Position numbers and translations under genes: made by a program
Shown here: piece after piece, positions 46,692 through 56,249 of the stretch
Position numbering within the stretch: the stretch's first letter is position 1
Layout: each line of letters begins with the position of its first letter
Origin: [Clostridium] polysaccharolyticum
Lineage (GTDB): Bacteria; Bacillota; Clostridia; Lachnospirales; Lachnospiraceae
Length of the DNA: 64,000 nucleotides
Reading direction: 5' to 3'
Assembly: GCF_900111595.1 (NCBI RefSeq)
Contig: NZ_FOHN01000004.1
Location: 169,750 to 233,749 of the forward strand
Notes under the pieces: generated by a model
What the model saw: the letters and a program-made list of their open reading frames with translations, nothing else
Databases searched by the model: none
Told to the model about the DNA's origin: nothing

Positions 46692-47249
46692 ATGGTATCA
46701 GCAGGCGATTTTAGAAACGGCCTTACGATTGAATATGATAACAACGTTTATCAGATTATTGAATTCCAGCATGTAAAACCAGGTAAAGGTGCTGCTTTCG
46801 TTCGTACAAAATTAAAAAACATCAAGAATGGCGGTGTTGTGGAAAAAACTTTCCGTCCAACAGAAAAATGCCCACAGGCTCATATTGAAAAGAAAGATAT
46901 GCAGTATCTTTACAGCGATGGCGAATTATACAACTTCATGGATGTTGAGACTTTTGACCAGATCGCTTTAAACGAGGATTCTATTGGAGATTCCTTAAAA
47001 TTTGTAAAAGAAAACGAAATGGTTAAAATGCTTTCCCATAATGGCGAGGTATTTGCTATTGAACCGCCTCTATTTGTAGAGCTGGAAATTACGGATACAG
47101 AACCAGGTTTCAAAGGAGATACCGCAACAGGTGCTACAAAACCTGCTACTGTTGAAACAGGTGCTTCCGTATTGGTTCCTTTATTTGTTGAAACAGGTGA
47201 TAGAATCAGTATTGATACTCGTACAGGCGAATACCTTAAGAGAGTTTAA
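46692..47249 (+). CDS. efp: Elongation factor P
   Basis: 185 residues, three beta-barrel domains. Relieves ribosome stalling at polyproline. The tip loop of domain I is [10 protein letters not shown], where a Lys in PGKG is the modified position. C-terminal signature [22 protein letters not shown] upstream of ATG. Confidence 0.97.
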   Translation: MVSAGDFRNGLTIEYDNNVYQIIEFQHVKPGKGAAFVRTKLKNIKNGGVVEKTFRPTEKCPQAHIEKKDMQYLYSDGELYNFMDVETFDQIALNEDSIGDSLKFVKENEMVKMLSHNGEVFAIEPPLFVELEITDTEPGFKGDTATGATKPATVETGASVLVPLFVETGDRISIDTRTGEYLKRV

Positions 47250-47278
47250 TTTTGATTCAGGCATAATCAGAAAGAACA

Positions 47279-47328
47279 GTGGCGCAAATCATAAGAATTA
47301 AGATATCTTGTGGTTTGCGCCATTTTTT
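47279..47328 (+). terminator. Terminator of efp
   Basis: GTGGCGCAAATCATAAG (from 47279) pairs with CTTGTGGTTTGCGCCA (to 47322) and six T follow. Confidence 0.88.
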
Positions 47329-47375
47329 GAACTGTATATTGATATTATGAACTATTATATATAGTTTTGGAAACC

Positions 47376-47404
47376 TTGACATTTAGTGGTTAAAAAGTTA
47401 TACT
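47376..47404 (+). promoter_or_regulatory. Promoter of the acyl-CoA synthetase gene
   Basis: TTGACA (47376-47381) and TATACT (47399-47404) with a 17-bp spacer; about 50 bp before ATG. One of the best consensus matches in the window. Confidence 0.75.
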
Positions 47405-47454
47405 ACAATGGAAATCAGATTTGAATGAACAATGGAAGATGAAGGTGGAATTGA

Positions 47455-49140
47455 ATGATTAAACCGTTAAGTAGCGATGCGATAATACATAAATATGTAG
47501 TTACGCAAGAGAACAGCAATGGTGAATTAAAAAAGATTACATTTCAAAATGACAAAGATTTTAATTTTGCTTATGACATAATGGATGAGCTGGCAAAAAA
47601 ATGTCCAGACAAGCTTGCTTTATTACATATTTCTAACACGAAAAAAGAACGGAGGTTTACGTTTAAAGAAATAGCTGCCTATTCATCTAAAACGGCGAAT
47701 TATTTTAAAAGCCTCGGGATACGAAAAGGTGATAAAGTCATGCTTGTTCTGAAGCGTCATTACCAGTTCTGGTTTTGCATGCTTGCACTGCATAAGATAG
47801 GTGCAGTTGCAATCCCGGCATCCAGCCTCTTGGTAGAACAGGATTATGAATACCGTTTCCAGGCAGCTGATGTACATTATGTAGTGGCATCTGACAGTGG
47901 AAAAATAGCGGAATATATTGAAAAAGCAGACCGGACAGTAGGTATGTTAAAAGAAAAGATAATTGTTGGAGCTTCTAGAGAGGGCTGGCGTAATTTCAAT
48001 GAAGAAATGGAACAGTTTTCGGATAAGTTTGAAAGACCGGTTTCCCAAGAAGAAAAAATGTCTGGAGAGGATATCGCCCTTATGATATTTACGTCCGGGA
48101 CAAGCATTCATGCTAAACTGGCGGCACATAATTTCCGCTATCCGCTAGGGCATTTTGTAACAGCAAGATACTGGAACCAGGTGGATCCGGATGGCCTGCA
48201 TTTAACGATTTCTGATACAGGCTGGGCAAAAGCCATGTGGGGAAAAATATATGGACAATGGCTTTGTGAAGCAGGGATTTTCGTGTATGATTTTGATGCT
48301 TTTAGTGCAAAGGATATTCTGCATATGGTGGAGAAATATAAAATCACTACATTTTGTGCACCGCCGACCATGTATCGGGTGCTGATTCGTATGAATCTGA
48401 AAGATTATGATTTATCTTCATTACAGCATGTAACTACGGCTGGAGAAGCATTGAATGCAGAAGTATTTTATAAATTTTATGAGGCAACAGGGCATATGAT
48501 TTATGAAGGCTATGGCCAGACGGAAACTACGATGGTTTTAGGTGCCATTCAGGGAATGGAACCCAAACCGGGCGCTATGGGAAAACCTAACCCATTGTAT
48601 GATGTTGCTGTCATGGATAAAGAGGGAAATCTTTGTCCAGTTGGGGAAGCGGGAGAAATTGTGATTCGTACTGCGGATGGTGCTCCAAACGGTTTGTTTA
48701 CTGGTTATTATAATGAGGAAGAAAAAACGGCACAGCAGTGGCATGATGGCTATTATCATACAGGAGATCAGGCGAGATGGGACGAAGACGGTTATTTGTG
48801 GTACGAGGGCAGGATTGATGACTTAATCAAAGCCTCAGGATATCGTGTAGGACCATTTGAAATTGAAAGTGAATTAATGAAACTTCCTTATGTATTAGAA
48901 TGTGCAGTTACCTCCGTTCCGGATAAAACAAGAGGCCAGGCGATTAAAGCCTCCATTGTTTTGACAAAAGGAGTACTTGCAACAGAACTGCTTAAGAAAG
49001 AAATCTTTGGATACATAAATGAAAATCTGGCTAGTTATAAAAGACCTAGAATCGTAGAATTCGTAAAGGATTTGCCTAAAACGACTAGTGGAAAAATCAA
49101 ACGGGTGGAAATCCGCCGGCAGGACTGGATGGCTAATTAG
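47455..49140 (+). CDS. AMP-forming acyl-CoA synthetase (medium-chain/ACSM-like)
   Basis: 561 residues. Activates a carboxylic acid as acyl-adenylate, then thioester. Core motifs: A5 YGQTETT, A7 YHTGDQARWD, A8 GRIDDLIKASGYRVGPFE and A10 KTTSGKIKR. The phosphate-binding loop reads IFTSGTSIHAK (211-221), replacing the usual G and P of TSGT[ST]GxPK while keeping the Lys. Substrate not readable. Single gene with its own promoter and terminator, placed between efp and spoIIIAA. Confidence 0.88.
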   Translation: MIKPLSSDAIIHKYVVTQENSNGELKKITFQNDKDFNFAYDIMDELAKKCPDKLALLHISNTKKERRFTFKEIAAYSSKTANYFKSLGIRKGDKVMLVLKRHYQFWFCMLALHKIGAVAIPASSLLVEQDYEYRFQAADVHYVVASDSGKIAEYIEKADRTVGMLKEKIIVGASREGWRNFNEEMEQFSDKFERPVSQEEKMSGEDIALMIFTSGTSIHAKLAAHNFRYPLGHFVTARYWNQVDPDGLHLTISDTGWAKAMWGKIYGQWLCEAGIFVYDFDAFSAKDILHMVEKYKITTFCAPPTMYRVLIRMNLKDYDLSSLQHVTTAGEALNAEVFYKFYEATGHMIYEGYGQTETTMVLGAIQGMEPKPGAMGKPNPLYDVAVMDKEGNLCPVGEAGEIVIRTADGAPNGLFTGYYNEEEKTAQQWHDGYYHTGDQARWDEDGYLWYEGRIDDLIKASGYRVGPFEIESELMKLPYVLECAVTSVPDKTRGQAIKASIVLTKGVLATELLKKEIFGYINENLASYKRPRIVEFVKDLPKTTSGKIKRVEIRRQDWMAN

Positions 49141-49155
49141 GAAGGAAAAAAAAAT

Positions 49156-49194
49156 AAGGCGTTGGCTTTTGGTTACAGAAAGCCAGCGCCTTTT
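49156..49194. terminator. Terminator between the acyl-CoA synthetase gene and aroE
   Basis: AAGGCGTTGGCTTT (49156-49169) pairs with AAAGCCAGCGCCTT (49179-49192). T/A tails on both strands; serves both convergent genes. Confidence 0.8.
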
Positions 49195-49224
49195 GAAATC
49201 TAAATAAATAGTAACCTGTCTGTT

Positions 49225-50094
49225 TTATTCTGAAAAGTATCGTTTCTTAATGTGATCTACGGGCATTGGATGTCCTGTCCATAATTCAAATGCAGCAGCC
49301 CCCTGATATAAAAGCATGTATAAACCGTTAAAGGTCTGGGAACCTCGTTCTTTTGCCAGTCTCATAAGTTTCGTTTCTCTAGGATTGTAAATTAAATCTG
49401 ATACAATCAGATCATTACGGAAGACATCAAGATTCTTTATTAGGCATCCGTCCTCATTAGGGTGCATTCCCACACTAGTTCCATTGGTTAAGATGGCACT
49501 TTCCTGGATGCTGTCAGAAAGCTGTTTTTCATCTTCTAAGTCATAAAGAGATACGTGGCAGCCAGTTTCCTGGTTTAAACGGTCAATGAGTTTCTGGGCT
49601 TTGTTAAAATTCTCTCCACGTCTATTAAACACATCAATTTCCTTTACGCCATCAAGTGCTGCCTGGACTAAAACAGAAGAAGAAGCACCACCTGCACCCA
49701 GCAAGGTCATTTTTTTGCCGATAATAGAATGTCCGGCATCTTCAACAGCCTTCATGTAACCAATACCATCTGTAGTGTGTCCTGTTAAAATGCCATTGTC
49801 ATTTACCACTGTATTTACGGAATGGCTTAATTTGGCAGCAGGGGACAGATGATCTACATACTCACAGACAAGGTTTTTATGAGGCATCGTCAGATTGCAG
49901 CCTCTTGCCTGCATGTGTTTTAAGGTTTCTATTGTAGTTTTTAAATGGTCTAAGGAAATGTCAAAGGCTAAATACACATAATCCAGCCCAAGCATGCGAA
50001 AACTTTCGTTGTGCATCTGTGGGGAAATGCTGTGGGATACAGGACTTCCAAGCAGAGCAGTAAGTACGGTGTGACCAGTAATTTCTTTTTTCAT
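49225..50094 (-). CDS. aroE: Shikimate dehydrogenase
   Basis: 289 residues. Reduces 3-dehydroshikimate with NADPH. Substrate site SPVSHSISPQMHN and NLTMPHK (catalytic Lys), Rossmann GAGGASSSV, and the C-terminal MLLYQGAAAFELWTG are conserved. GGAGAATCC before ATG. Inserted on the opposite strand between efp and the spoIIIA operon. Confidence 0.95.
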   Translation of the reverse strand: MKKEITGHTVLTALLGSPVSHSISPQMHNESFRMLGLDYVYLAFDISLDHLKTTIETLKHMQARGCNLTMPHKNLVCEYVDHLSPAAKLSHSVNTVVNDNGILTGHTTDGIGYMKAVEDAGHSIIGKKMTLLGAGGASSSVLVQAALDGVKEIDVFNRRGENFNKAQKLIDRLNQETGCHVSLYDLEDEKQLSDSIQESAILTNGTSVGMHPNEDGCLIKNLDVFRNDLIVSDLIYNPRETKLMRLAKERGSQTFNGLYMLLYQGAAAFELWTGHPMPVDHIKKRYFSE

Positions 50095-50174
50095 AAGGAT
50101 TCTCCAATCAGGTATTTGTTATGTATCTGTATTTTCTTTTTACCATCATATTATAGAAAGAATATAATTTCAAG

Positions 50175-50202
50175 TTATATTATTCTGAATATTACATATA
50201 TT
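50175..50202 (+). promoter_or_regulatory. Sigma-E-type promoter of the spoIIIA operon
   Basis: TTATATT (50175-50181) and CATATATT (50195-50202), 13 bp apart, match the sporulation sigma-E pattern (ATA-containing -35, CATAnnnT -10) and lie 28 bp before spoIIIAA. spoIIIA is sigma-E dependent in Bacillus subtilis. Confidence 0.6.
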
Positions 50203-50229
50203 TTAGAAAGGTTAAGAAGGGAGACGAGC

Positions 50230-51213
50230 ATGGAAAAGAAAGATGAGATTCTAAAAGTATTATCACTGAATTTAAGAAAAATCATGGATGAAAGCAATAT
50301 AGATTTTTCCTATTTACAGGAAATACGGTTACGTGTCAATAAACCTTTGATTGTAATATACAAAAACAAAGAATATTTTATCAGCAAGCAGCAAGGATTT
50401 GGCTCTACTAGGGAAGAAGCCTATATTGTGAGTCAGAATGAATTAAGAGAAACGATGGAGTACATAAGCAATTATTCCTTATATGCTTTTGAAGATGAAA
50501 TCAGGCAAGGATTTATTACCATACAAGGGGGACATAGAGTTGGGGTAGCAGGGAAAGCTATAACAGACGGTGATAGAGTGAAAAATCTAAAACATATTTC
50601 TTTTGTAAACATTCGCTTGTCGCATCAGGTAAAAGGATGTGCTACTCCGATTCTTCCTTACATTATAGAAGATGGAAAGGTATGCCATACCTTGATCATT
50701 TCACCTCCTGGAGGAGGAAAGACAACACTTCTTCGTGATGCAATCCGTCAGTTATCGAATGGAAATTCAAAGATACCTGGACTGGCAATTGGTGTGGTAG
50801 ATGAGCGTTCTGAGATTGGAGCCTGTTATATGGGAGTGCCACAAAATGATTTAGGAATGCGTACAGATATTCTTGACTGCTGTCCAAAAGCAGTTGGCAT
50901 GATGATGCTAATACGATCCATGTCACCAGAAGTAATTGCAGTAGACGAAATAGGGGTTAAGGAAGATATGCAGGCCTTAGAATATGTCATAAACTGTGGC
51001 TGTAAAATGCTTGCAACAGTTCATGGAAATTCTGTTGATGATATTTTAGCAAAACCATTAATAGGCAGGTTGGTGAAAGAAAAAATATTTGAACGGTTTG
51101 TGGTTTTAAATGCGAAAAAAAGCATTGGGTTTATTGAGTCTGTTTGTGACAGCCGTGGAACAGTATTGTTCCGGGGGGCAAACAGCTTAGAAAGGAGAAC
51201 AGAATGCTGTTAA
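50230..51213 (+). CDS. spoIIIAA: Stage III sporulation protein AA (secretion-type ATPase)
   Basis: 327 residues from ATG 50230 with AAGGGAG upstream; the frame is open further upstream but lacks a site. Cytoplasmic ATPase of the mother-cell to forespore channel, related to type II/IV secretion ATPases. P-loop PPGGGKTTLLRD, Walker B-like VIAVDEIG. First of eight spoIIIA genes. Confidence 0.95.
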   Translation: MEKKDEILKVLSLNLRKIMDESNIDFSYLQEIRLRVNKPLIVIYKNKEYFISKQQGFGSTREEAYIVSQNELRETMEYISNYSLYAFEDEIRQGFITIQGGHRVGVAGKAITDGDRVKNLKHISFVNIRLSHQVKGCATPILPYIIEDGKVCHTLIISPPGGGKTTLLRDAIRQLSNGNSKIPGLAIGVVDERSEIGACYMGVPQNDLGMRTDILDCCPKAVGMMMLIRSMSPEVIAVDEIGVKEDMQALEYVINCGCKMLATVHGNSVDDILAKPLIGRLVKEKIFERFVVLNAKKSIGFIESVCDSRGTVLFRGANSLERRTECC

Positions 51214-51725
51214 AAATATTGGGAGCAATTCTTACGATAGTATCATGCTCTGCATTAGGGTTTTATTTTAGCAATGAAATGAATGTAAGGGTAAAACAGC
51301 TTCGAGAACTGAAAAAATACGTTACTATATTGCGAGGAGATATCCGTTATGGAGGAACGCCTCTTCCAGAAGCGATCAGTAATCTGGCAAGCAGAAGCCC
51401 TGGGGCTTTTCATGCTTTTTTGCACCATGTATCCGAGCAGCTTTATCAAAGCAAAGGCGGGACATTTTCAGAAATATGGGGGAAAAGCGTCTGGAGTGAT
51501 TTAAAGGATACCAGTCTAACAGGAAATGATAAAGAGGGCCTTATAAGGTTTGGGGATACTTTAGGATATATGGACAGGGAAATGCAGGTTAATACCATTG
51601 ATTTGTACTTGAATCAGCTTCAGGAGGAGATTAATGACCAGGCAAGTGTTGCAAAAGAAAGAACAAAACTGTATAACGTATTAGGAATTATGGCGGGAAT
51701 CTTTATTACCATCGTGATGATCTGA
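51204..51725 (+). CDS. spoIIIAB: Stage III sporulation protein AB
   Basis: 173 residues with an N-terminal TM (about 4-21) and a C-terminal TM (about 155-172), GspF-like fold in the middle. Conserved RELKKYVTILRGDIRYG. Starts 10 bp inside spoIIIAA. Confidence 0.93.
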   Translation: MLLKILGAILTIVSCSALGFYFSNEMNVRVKQLRELKKYVTILRGDIRYGGTPLPEAISNLASRSPGAFHAFLHHVSEQLYQSKGGTFSEIWGKSVWSDLKDTSLTGNDKEGLIRFGDTLGYMDREMQVNTIDLYLNQLQEEINDQASVAKERTKLYNVLGIMAGIFITIVMI

Positions 51726-51766
51726 AATGAAAGAGAGAAAATGAGAAAGAAAGGTTTGAACCATTT

Positions 51767-51961
51767 ATGTCAATCACAATTATTTTCAAAATAGCAGCAG
51801 TTGGAATATTAGTATCGGTGCTTTGCCAGCTTCTAAAGCAATATGGAAGAGATGAGCAGGCATCCCTTGCAGGCCTGGCAGGATTACTGCTTGTACTATG
51901 GTGGATTGTGCCTTATATTGCACAGCTTTTCCGGACCATAGAAAATTTATTTCAAATATAG
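51767..51961 (+). CDS. spoIIIAC: Stage III sporulation protein AC
   Basis: 64 residues with two TMs and the central KQYGRDEQASLAGLAG loop characteristic of SpoIIIAC. Between AB and AD. Confidence 0.93.
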   Translation: MSITIIFKIAAVGILVSVLCQLLKQYGRDEQASLAGLAGLLLVLWWIVPYIAQLFRTIENLFQI

Positions 51962-51972
51962 CAGGTGATACA

Positions 51973-52353
51973 ATGGTTAAAATAGCACTGCTTGGGCTTA
52001 TTGCGGCAATAGCTGCAGTACAGTTTAAGGGGAGAAGGCCAGAATATGGCCTATACATAAGCATAAGTGCCTGTTTGATCATATTTGCGATGGGAGTAAC
52101 CAAAATAAAGAGCATAATGGCGATCGTGGATAAATTAGAAGGATATATTTCAATAAGCCCAACTTTTATCGCCATTCTGCTGAAAATGATTGGAATTACT
52201 TATATAGCAGAATTTTCTGCCTCCCTATGTAAAGATGCAGGTCATGATGCACTTTCTAATCAAATATCAATTGTAGGAAAACTAACGATTTTATCCATGA
52301 GCATGCCAATTATCTTATCGCTTCTGGATACCATTAGTGATTTTCTGGCATAA
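51973..52353 (+). CDS. spoIIIAD: Stage III sporulation protein AD
   Basis: 126 residues from ATG 51973 (GCAGGTGATA upstream). Four TMs; KGRRPEYGLYISI after TM1 and CKDAGHDALSNQI are family motifs. Overlapping frames upstream are not used. Confidence 0.92.
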   Translation: MVKIALLGLIAAIAAVQFKGRRPEYGLYISISACLIIFAMGVTKIKSIMAIVDKLEGYISISPTFIAILLKMIGITYIAEFSASLCKDAGHDALSNQISIVGKLTILSMSMPIILSLLDTISDFLA

Positions 52354-52381
52354 TCATCTGCTTAATCTGCAAGGAGAAGTT

Positions 52382-53557
52382 ATGAGAAGAAAACTGCGTA
52401 TACTTATTTATAGCTGCTTCTTTTTCTGGATTATTCTAGGACAAGGAGAGAGGATTGCCGCAACGGCAAAAGACATGCCGGAAAGTCCTGATATTGTTTT
52501 GGAGTTTCAGGACAGTCTGGATTATGGTGAGATCCAGAAAGCAATCGATGACATTCAGATAGGGAATCTGGATGGGACAGACTTTAATTTCAAAGATTAT
52601 GTGCAAGGTTTTATAAAAGGAGAAAAGCATTTTAATGTAAAAACGATTCTTGAAGATACAGGCAATGTTTTTCTGGGACAGTTAAGAAAAGAAAGAGGCT
52701 CAATTGTACAATTAGTAGGGATTGCCATCGTTGCAGCGATATTCACCAGTTTTACCAATGTATTTAAAGACAGCCAGATTGCGGAAACAGGTTTTTATGT
52801 AACTTATCTATTGCTGTTTACGCTGCTGACTGCTACATTTTATAAAATATCTGCAATCGCAGGAACTGCCCTTGATAATCTGAAAGACTTTATGATGTCC
52901 CTGCTTCCTACATATGCCATGGGAATTGCTTTTGCAACAGGCAGCAAAACATCTATGTTTTTTTACGAAACCACACTGGGAGTCATTACAATCGTAGATT
53001 TTCTGCTGATTCATATTATTCTGCCAATGATAAATGTTTATTTTGTATTGCTGTTAGCCAATAACATTACCAAGCAGGATATGTTATCGAAAATGTCGGA
53101 GTTTCTTGAAAAGATCATATCCTGGGCATTGAAAACTGTTCTGGCAGCGGTAATTGGAATTAGTGTGATACAGAATCTGATTATTCCTGTTACCGATCAA
53201 GTAAAAAAATCTGTTCTGTTAAAGACTGCACAGGCACTTCCAGGCGTAGGCAATACCATGCGTGTGGCGACGGAAAGCATTTTACAGGCAAGTCTGTTAA
53301 TAAAAAATGCAATAGGGGCTGCGGGACTGATTGTAATAATCGTCATCTGTCTAGTACCAGTTATTAAGCTGGCAATATATCAGCTCATTTATTCTTTTGG
53401 TGCTGCTATTGTACAGCCTATCTCAGATAAGCGTATTCTAAACTGTATCAATGCGGCTGCCAAAAGTGCTAAGCTTTTAATGTCTGTAGTGATGGTGGCA
53501 GCAGTATTGTTTTTGTTTACCATAGTCATTGTGACTTCAACGTCCAGTCTGACATAA
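52382..53557 (+). CDS. spoIIIAE: Stage III sporulation protein AE
   Basis: 391 residues from ATG 52382 with AAGGAGA upstream. N-terminal signal/anchor segment, outside region (about 25-115) and about seven TMs. The largest membrane protein of the complex. The short upstream extension of the frame is rejected because the ribosome site lies inside it. Confidence 0.93.
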   Translation: MRRKLRILIYSCFFFWIILGQGERIAATAKDMPESPDIVLEFQDSLDYGEIQKAIDDIQIGNLDGTDFNFKDYVQGFIKGEKHFNVKTILEDTGNVFLGQLRKERGSIVQLVGIAIVAAIFTSFTNVFKDSQIAETGFYVTYLLLFTLLTATFYKISAIAGTALDNLKDFMMSLLPTYAMGIAFATGSKTSMFFYETTLGVITIVDFLLIHIILPMINVYFVLLLANNITKQDMLSKMSEFLEKIISWALKTVLAAVIGISVIQNLIIPVTDQVKKSVLLKTAQALPGVGNTMRVATESILQASLLIKNAIGAAGLIVIIVICLVPVIKLAIYQLIYSFGAAIVQPISDKRILNCINAAAKSAKLLMSVVMVAAVLFLFTIVIVTSTSSLT

Positions 53558-53570
53558 AGGGGGGAGATAT

Positions 53571-54206
53571 ATGGGAGTATTAAAAGAATTAGTACGCAAT
53601 GTGCTTGCTTATTATCTGGTTTTATCTGTTCTTATGTCTATGCTCGGAAAAAGCAGCTATAAAAAATATATAGAAATGTTTAGTGGCCTAGTAATGATCC
53701 TGATTGTATTAAATCCGCTGATAAAACTGTCTGGAGCTCAGGCACAGCTGGATTTAAATTTACAGAAAAACCAGTTATATGAGGTTAGCCAGGCAGAATC
53801 AGAGGATATTATGGCAGCAGAACTTAAACAAAGTGATGCAGTGCTTAGACAGTATCAGGATACCATTGCCGCTCAGGTCTGTTCCGTAATGGAAAACTAT
53901 GATTATAATGCAACAGAGGTAAAAGTAACCATTGATGATTCCATAGAGAGCGATTCCTTTGGACAGGTTCAAAATATTGAAGTTCTGTGCAAAAAGGGGG
54001 CAGAAGAAGAATCAGCGCAAGCAAGTGCTATTGAGAAAGTAGAGATTCCAGAAATTAAGATAGGAACAAAAGAAAATATAGAAAAAAAGGTTACGGATAC
54101 ATTGGAAACAAAAGAAGCAATAGTGGATATTGCCAATATGTATGGAATGGATGCTTCTAAGATTAAAATTCAAGTAGAGGAGGATGTGGAAAATGAAAGA
54201 AGATAA
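53571..54206 (+). CDS. spoIIIAF: Stage III sporulation protein AF
   Basis: 211 residues. Two N-terminal TMs (about 12-30 and 36-55) followed by a soluble ring-building (RBM-like) domain. The family motif YIEMFSGLVMILIVLNPLI is present. GGGGGGAG upstream of ATG. Confidence 0.92.
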   Translation: MGVLKELVRNVLAYYLVLSVLMSMLGKSSYKKYIEMFSGLVMILIVLNPLIKLSGAQAQLDLNLQKNQLYEVSQAESEDIMAAELKQSDAVLRQYQDTIAAQVCSVMENYDYNATEVKVTIDDSIESDSFGQVQNIEVLCKKGAEEESAQASAIEKVEIPEIKIGTKENIEKKVTDTLETKEAIVDIANMYGMDASKIKIQVEEDVENERR

Positions 54207-54795
54207 AGGTTTCAAGAAACCATTTTCCATTAAAGAAATAGGATTGCCAAAGATTATTACGGCAATCACAGCTGGAATTGCCCTGATTCTGTTATCGGCT
54301 CCGGGACTGCTTCATATTGGAGACAGTTCTGGAAAACAGCATGGAATAAAATCCAATACGATTGGAGATGTTTCGGTTTCCAATGTAGATTCTGCAGATG
54401 CATTTACTAAGAATATGGAGAGAAGACTGGAAAATACTCTACGGAAAGTAAAAGGGATCGGGGAGGTACAAGTTATGATTACGCTGAAATCTTCAAAAGA
54501 ACAAGTTGCCTTAAAAGACAATACCAGCCAGCAGACATCCAATTCGCAGACAGATGCGAAAGGGGGTACACGAACGGAGTCTGATACCAGTAAATCAGAA
54601 GAAACGGTAATGTCCCAGTCTGGCCAGGGAGAAACTTCGCCCTATGTAATCAAGGAATTAGAGCCAGAAGTAGAGGGGGTATTAGTGATTGCAAGAGGAG
54701 GTGATAATGCGAAAATAATTAATGAAATAAACGGTGCGGTACAGGTATTATTTCATGTACCAGCACATAAAATTAAAGTGATGAAGATGATATAA
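54193..54795 (+). CDS. spoIIIAG: Stage III sporulation protein AG
   Basis: 200 residues from ATG 54193, 9 bases after GAGGAGG; ATG 54184 is adjacent to the site and less likely. One TM (about 20-38) and an outside domain that forms the large channel ring in B. subtilis; LRKVKGIGEVQVMITLKSS and VEGVLVIARGG are conserved. A Ser/Thr/Gln-rich insert lies between about 105 and 150. Confidence 0.92.
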   Translation: MKEDKGFKKPFSIKEIGLPKIITAITAGIALILLSAPGLLHIGDSSGKQHGIKSNTIGDVSVSNVDSADAFTKNMERRLENTLRKVKGIGEVQVMITLKSSKEQVALKDNTSQQTSNSQTDAKGGTRTESDTSKSEETVMSQSGQGETSPYVIKELEPEVEGVLVIARGGDNAKIINEINGAVQVLFHVPAHKIKVMKMI

Positions 54796-54834
54796 GTGCT
54801 GTCCGACAGGATAAAGCACAAGAATGGAGGTATT

Positions 54835-55623
54835 GTGAAAAAGATATTAAAAAACAATCAAGTAATCATCACAGCACTGGTTCTCATGATAATGGTAGCT
54901 GGCTACTTAAAATTATCTCAGGGCAACAGCAAAAACTTTTTAAGTTTACACAAAGATGCACAGACAGTGGCAGACCAGTCGACAGGCGTGAATGACGATG
55001 GGCAGGTACTTGATAACCAGCTGTATTTAGACATGGATGGAGCCAAAGACGCTGCTAGTACCAAGGTAACCGCAGATCCATTAGTAACAAGTGATCCTGC
55101 TTCGAAAAGCACCATGACCGATGATGCTGTAAAAGATGAATTTGCAGATATTTCTGCAGAGGATATTGCCAATGATTCTGCTTCGAAAGCTGATGCAGCA
55201 GTAGATGTAGCAAAAGAAGATGGCACAGCAGGCGATGCAGTTTTAGTAAGCAATACCATTCATGCTGATTTTTTTAGTTCTGCTAAAATAACAAGAGAGC
55301 AGACAAGAGCGAAAAATAAAGAAACATTAATGGATGTAGTAAATAACGCTAACGTGACAGAGTCCCAGAAACAGTCTGCAATCAGCAGTATTATCAAAAT
55401 GACAGACTTAGCAGAAAAAGAAAGTGCTGCTGAAATCCTGTTAGAAGCAAAAGGATTTAAAGATGTTGTAATCAGCTGTGTAGATGATGGTGCAGATGTT
55501 TTAATCAATGCAGAGAATCTGACGGAGCAGCAGATGGCTCAGATTGAAGATATTGTAAAGAGAAAAACTGGTATTTGTGCAGATAAAATTGTGATTACAC
55601 CAGTGGGAGTTGTGGAAAAATAG
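54835..55623 (+). CDS. spoIIIAH: Stage III sporulation protein AH
   Basis: 262 residues from GTG 54835, four bases after GGAGG; the frame before it lacks a site. One TM (about 9-27), an Asp/Ala/Ser-rich linker (about 45-140) and a C-terminal ring domain with REQTRAKNKETLMDVV and EILLEAKGFKDVVI. Meets forespore SpoIIQ in B. subtilis. The linker is long compared with Bacillus. Confidence 0.92.
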   Translation: MKKILKNNQVIITALVLMIMVAGYLKLSQGNSKNFLSLHKDAQTVADQSTGVNDDGQVLDNQLYLDMDGAKDAASTKVTADPLVTSDPASKSTMTDDAVKDEFADISAEDIANDSASKADAAVDVAKEDGTAGDAVLVSNTIHADFFSSAKITREQTRAKNKETLMDVVNNANVTESQKQSAISSIIKMTDLAEKESAAEILLEAKGFKDVVISCVDDGADVLINAENLTEQQMAQIEDIVKRKTGICADKIVITPVGVVEK

Positions 55624-55640
55624 GATACATAATTTTTTAT

Positions 55641-55668
55641 TTGCAAAAAACGGATCTTTTGTTATAAT
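55641..55668 (+). promoter_or_regulatory. Promoter of the Asp23-family gene
   Basis: TTGCAA (55641-55646) and TATAAT (55663-55668) spaced 16 bp, with TGT before the -10. Gives the housekeeping genes a promoter separate from spoIIIA. Confidence 0.6.
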
Positions 55669-55723
55669 GATTCAAGAGGATTCTTCTGAATGAAGTAAAA
55701 GATACTTTTAGGAGGTAGTCAAA

Positions 55724-56113
55724 TTGGTGAAAGAACCAGATAATCAAGGAAACTATAAGAAACTTAATGATGGCAGCATTGGCTCTGTTCATATTGCCGA
55801 TGAAGTGGTTGCTATTATCGCAGGACTGGCTGCTACAGAAGCAGAAGGGGTAGAAGCAATGGCTGGCAATATTACCAATGAGCTTGTCAGCAAACTTGGA
55901 ATGAAGAATTTATCCAAGGGAGTTAAAGTAGAAGTTACAGCACAAAACGTTGCAGTAGATATGGCTTTGACAATGAAATATGGCTATAGTATTCCTGAAA
56001 CATCCAGAACCGTACAGGAAAAGGTAAAGGCTGCAATCGAGAATATGACAGGACTAAATGTTACAGAAGTAAATGTTAGGATTGCAGGAGTAAATATTAA
56101 TCAAGAATCATAA
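55724..56113 (+). CDS. Asp23/Gls24 family envelope-stress protein
   Basis: 129 residues. TTG 55724 follows TAGGAGG by 8 bases; GTG 55727 is an alternative. Family pattern IADEVVAIIAGLAATEAEGV and VNVRIAGVN. Gene order before nusB matches B. subtilis yqhY, a relative linked to lipid and acetyl-CoA carboxylase control. Confidence 0.92.
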   Translation: MVKEPDNQGNYKKLNDGSIGSVHIADEVVAIIAGLAATEAEGVEAMAGNITNELVSKLGMKNLSKGVKVEVTAQNVAVDMALTMKYGYSIPETSRTVQEKVKAAIENMTGLNVTEVNVRIAGVNINQES

Positions 56114-56152
56114 TTTTGATCTTTCTATATTCAGATAAATAGAATATAATAG

Positions 56153-56187
56153 AAACAACCCTTGAATGTAATGTTTGAGGGTTGTTT
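56153..56187 (+). terminator. Terminator after the Asp23-family gene
   Basis: AAACAACCCT (56153-56162) pairs with AGGGTTGTTT (56178-56187). The T tail is short, so read-through to nusB is possible. Confidence 0.65.
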
Positions 56188-56249
56188 ATGCGTGTTTCGG
56201 CTATACTATTAAAAAGAGAAAACTAAGATTGATTTCAGGAGGAACGTTC

